A DNA stretch of 6,790 nucleotides from Flavobacteriales bacterium (lineage in GTDB: Bacteria; Bacteroidota; Bacteroidia; Flavobacteriales_D; Sanyastnellaceae). The notes under the pieces were generated by a model that ran no database searches, had not been told where the DNA came from, and saw nothing but the letters and a program-made list of their open reading frames with translations. A program made the translations under genes and the position numbers. Location of the stretch: positions 1 to 6,790 of the forward strand of contig DQKQ01000073.1 in assembly GCA_015660615.1 (NCBI GenBank). Direction: 5' to 3'. The first letter of the stretch is position 1. Every line of letters starts with the position of its first letter. Shown piece by piece: positions 6,116 to 6,790 of this stretch.

Positions 6116-6790
6116 ATGAAAGTACTTCATAAACTCATTGAATCTGTAAAACCCCATTTCGAGGAAGGAGGAAAGTTGTCGAAGTTTTGGGTGGTATTCG
6201 ATTCGCTTGAGACATTTACATTTACACCGGGTCACGTAACCAAATCAGGTTCTCATATTCGAGATGGTATCGACCTTAAGCGTACAATGTTTACAGTTAT
6301 TGTGGCTCTTATTCCAGCTCTCCTTTTTGGAACATGGAACATCGGAGACCAATACTTCGCAAGTATAGGTCAAGAGGCCGATCTGTTAGAAAAAATGTTG
6401 GTCGGAGCGATTAAAGTTATTCCGCTAATTGTCGTAAGCTTCGGAGTCGGACTTGGAATTGAATTTTACTTTGCTGCCAAACGCGGTCACGGAATTAACG
6501 AAGGTTTCCTTGTTTCAGGAATGCTCATACCACTCATTATGCCGGTAGATGTGCCTCTGTGGATGGTTGCTGTAGCTGTTGCTTTCGCTGTAATTATCGG
6601 AAAAGAAGTTTTCGGCGGTACAGGAATGAACATTGTAAACGTTGCTCTTACTTCAAGAGCTTTCCTTTTCTTCGCTTACCCTAAGCAGATGTCAGGTGAG
6701 ATTTGGATTCACGATGTTGCATCGAGTAAAGGGGCTGATCTATTGGTTGATGGCCACACAGGGGCAACTGCTCTTGGGCAGCTGGCAGGA
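6116..6790 (+). CDS. nqrB: Na+-translocating NADH:quinone reductase subunit B, N-terminal 225 residues (truncated by right edge)
   Basis: NqrB is the large integral-membrane subunit carrying covalently bound FMN and contributing to the Na+ path and quinone reduction. The window holds the first 225 codons of a family usually around 400 residues. It opens with a short cytoplasmic segment (PHFEEGGKLSKF), then DLKRTM at 53-58, and hydrophobic membrane segments at roughly 58-74, 97-121, 131-143 and 146-162. Family motifs include NEGFLVSG at 128-135, KEVFGGTGMN at 163-172, and SRAFLFFAYP at 180-189. DGHTGAT at 212-218 matches the flavinylation consensus recognised by the FMN transferase ApbE, with Thr218 the expected acceptor. 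ATG 6116 lies two bases after the nqrA stop without a Shine-Dalgarno sequence, so translation is probably coupled to nqrA. Confidence 0.96.
   Translation, partial: MKVLHKLIESVKPHFEEGGKLSKFWVVFDSLETFTFTPGHVTKSGSHIRDGIDLKRTMFTVIVALIPALLFGTWNIGDQYFASIGQEADLLEKMLVGAIKVIPLIVVSFGVGLGIEFYFAAKRGHGINEGFLVSGMLIPLIMPVDVPLWMVAVAVAFAVIIGKEVFGGTGMNIVNVALTSRAFLFFAYPKQMSGEIWIHDVASSKGADLLVDGHTGATALGQLAG

Overview
The window reads as a chromosomal segment of a member of the Bacteroidota, probably a marine or other Na+-using flavobacterium-like lineage. Four things point there: a type IX secretion Plug protein (DUF5103 family), proteins with carboxypeptidase-D regulatory-like domains, Na+-NQR genes, and promoter-like TAnnTTTG elements combined with an absence of clear Shine-Dalgarno sequences. 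The genus cannot be named from the sequence alone. No mobile element, CRISPR array, tRNA or rRNA was found, and every gene is an intact or edge-truncated member of a recognisable family.

Layout. Two transcription units diverge from a 101-base intergenic region at about 4645-4745. Leftward, on the minus strand, five genes are closely packed in transcription order: the T9SS Plug-like protein (4644-3376), a classical short-chain dehydrogenase/reductase (3373-2648), release factor RF3 prfC (2608-1013), a secreted protein with a carboxypeptidase-D regulatory-like domain (1000-347), and the start of an outer-membrane protein with the same type of domain, probably a TonB-dependent receptor, which runs off the left edge (340-1). 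The gaps are 2, 39, 12 and 6 bases. The 39-base gap carries a possible internal promoter for prfC. Rightward, nqrA (4746-6113) and nqrB (6116 to the right edge) begin an nqr operon for the sodium-pumping NADH:quinone oxidoreductase.

How the genes work together. NqrA and NqrB are subunits of one membrane complex that couples NADH oxidation to Na+ export. The leftward cluster mixes envelope functions (T9SS Plug, two proteins with exported beta-sandwich domains) with a translation-termination GTPase and an oxidoreductase. It looks like a co-transcribed set more than a single pathway. The intergenic region is the least ordinary part: two oppositely directed -7-like elements lie only 7 bases apart, one perfect palindrome sits at the predicted nqr transcription start, and another inverted repeat sits just before the Plug-gene start codon.

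I found no convincing undescribed biological system. The findings below are modest regulatory and context observations. All gaps between genes are at most 101 bases, so no long empty region exists.
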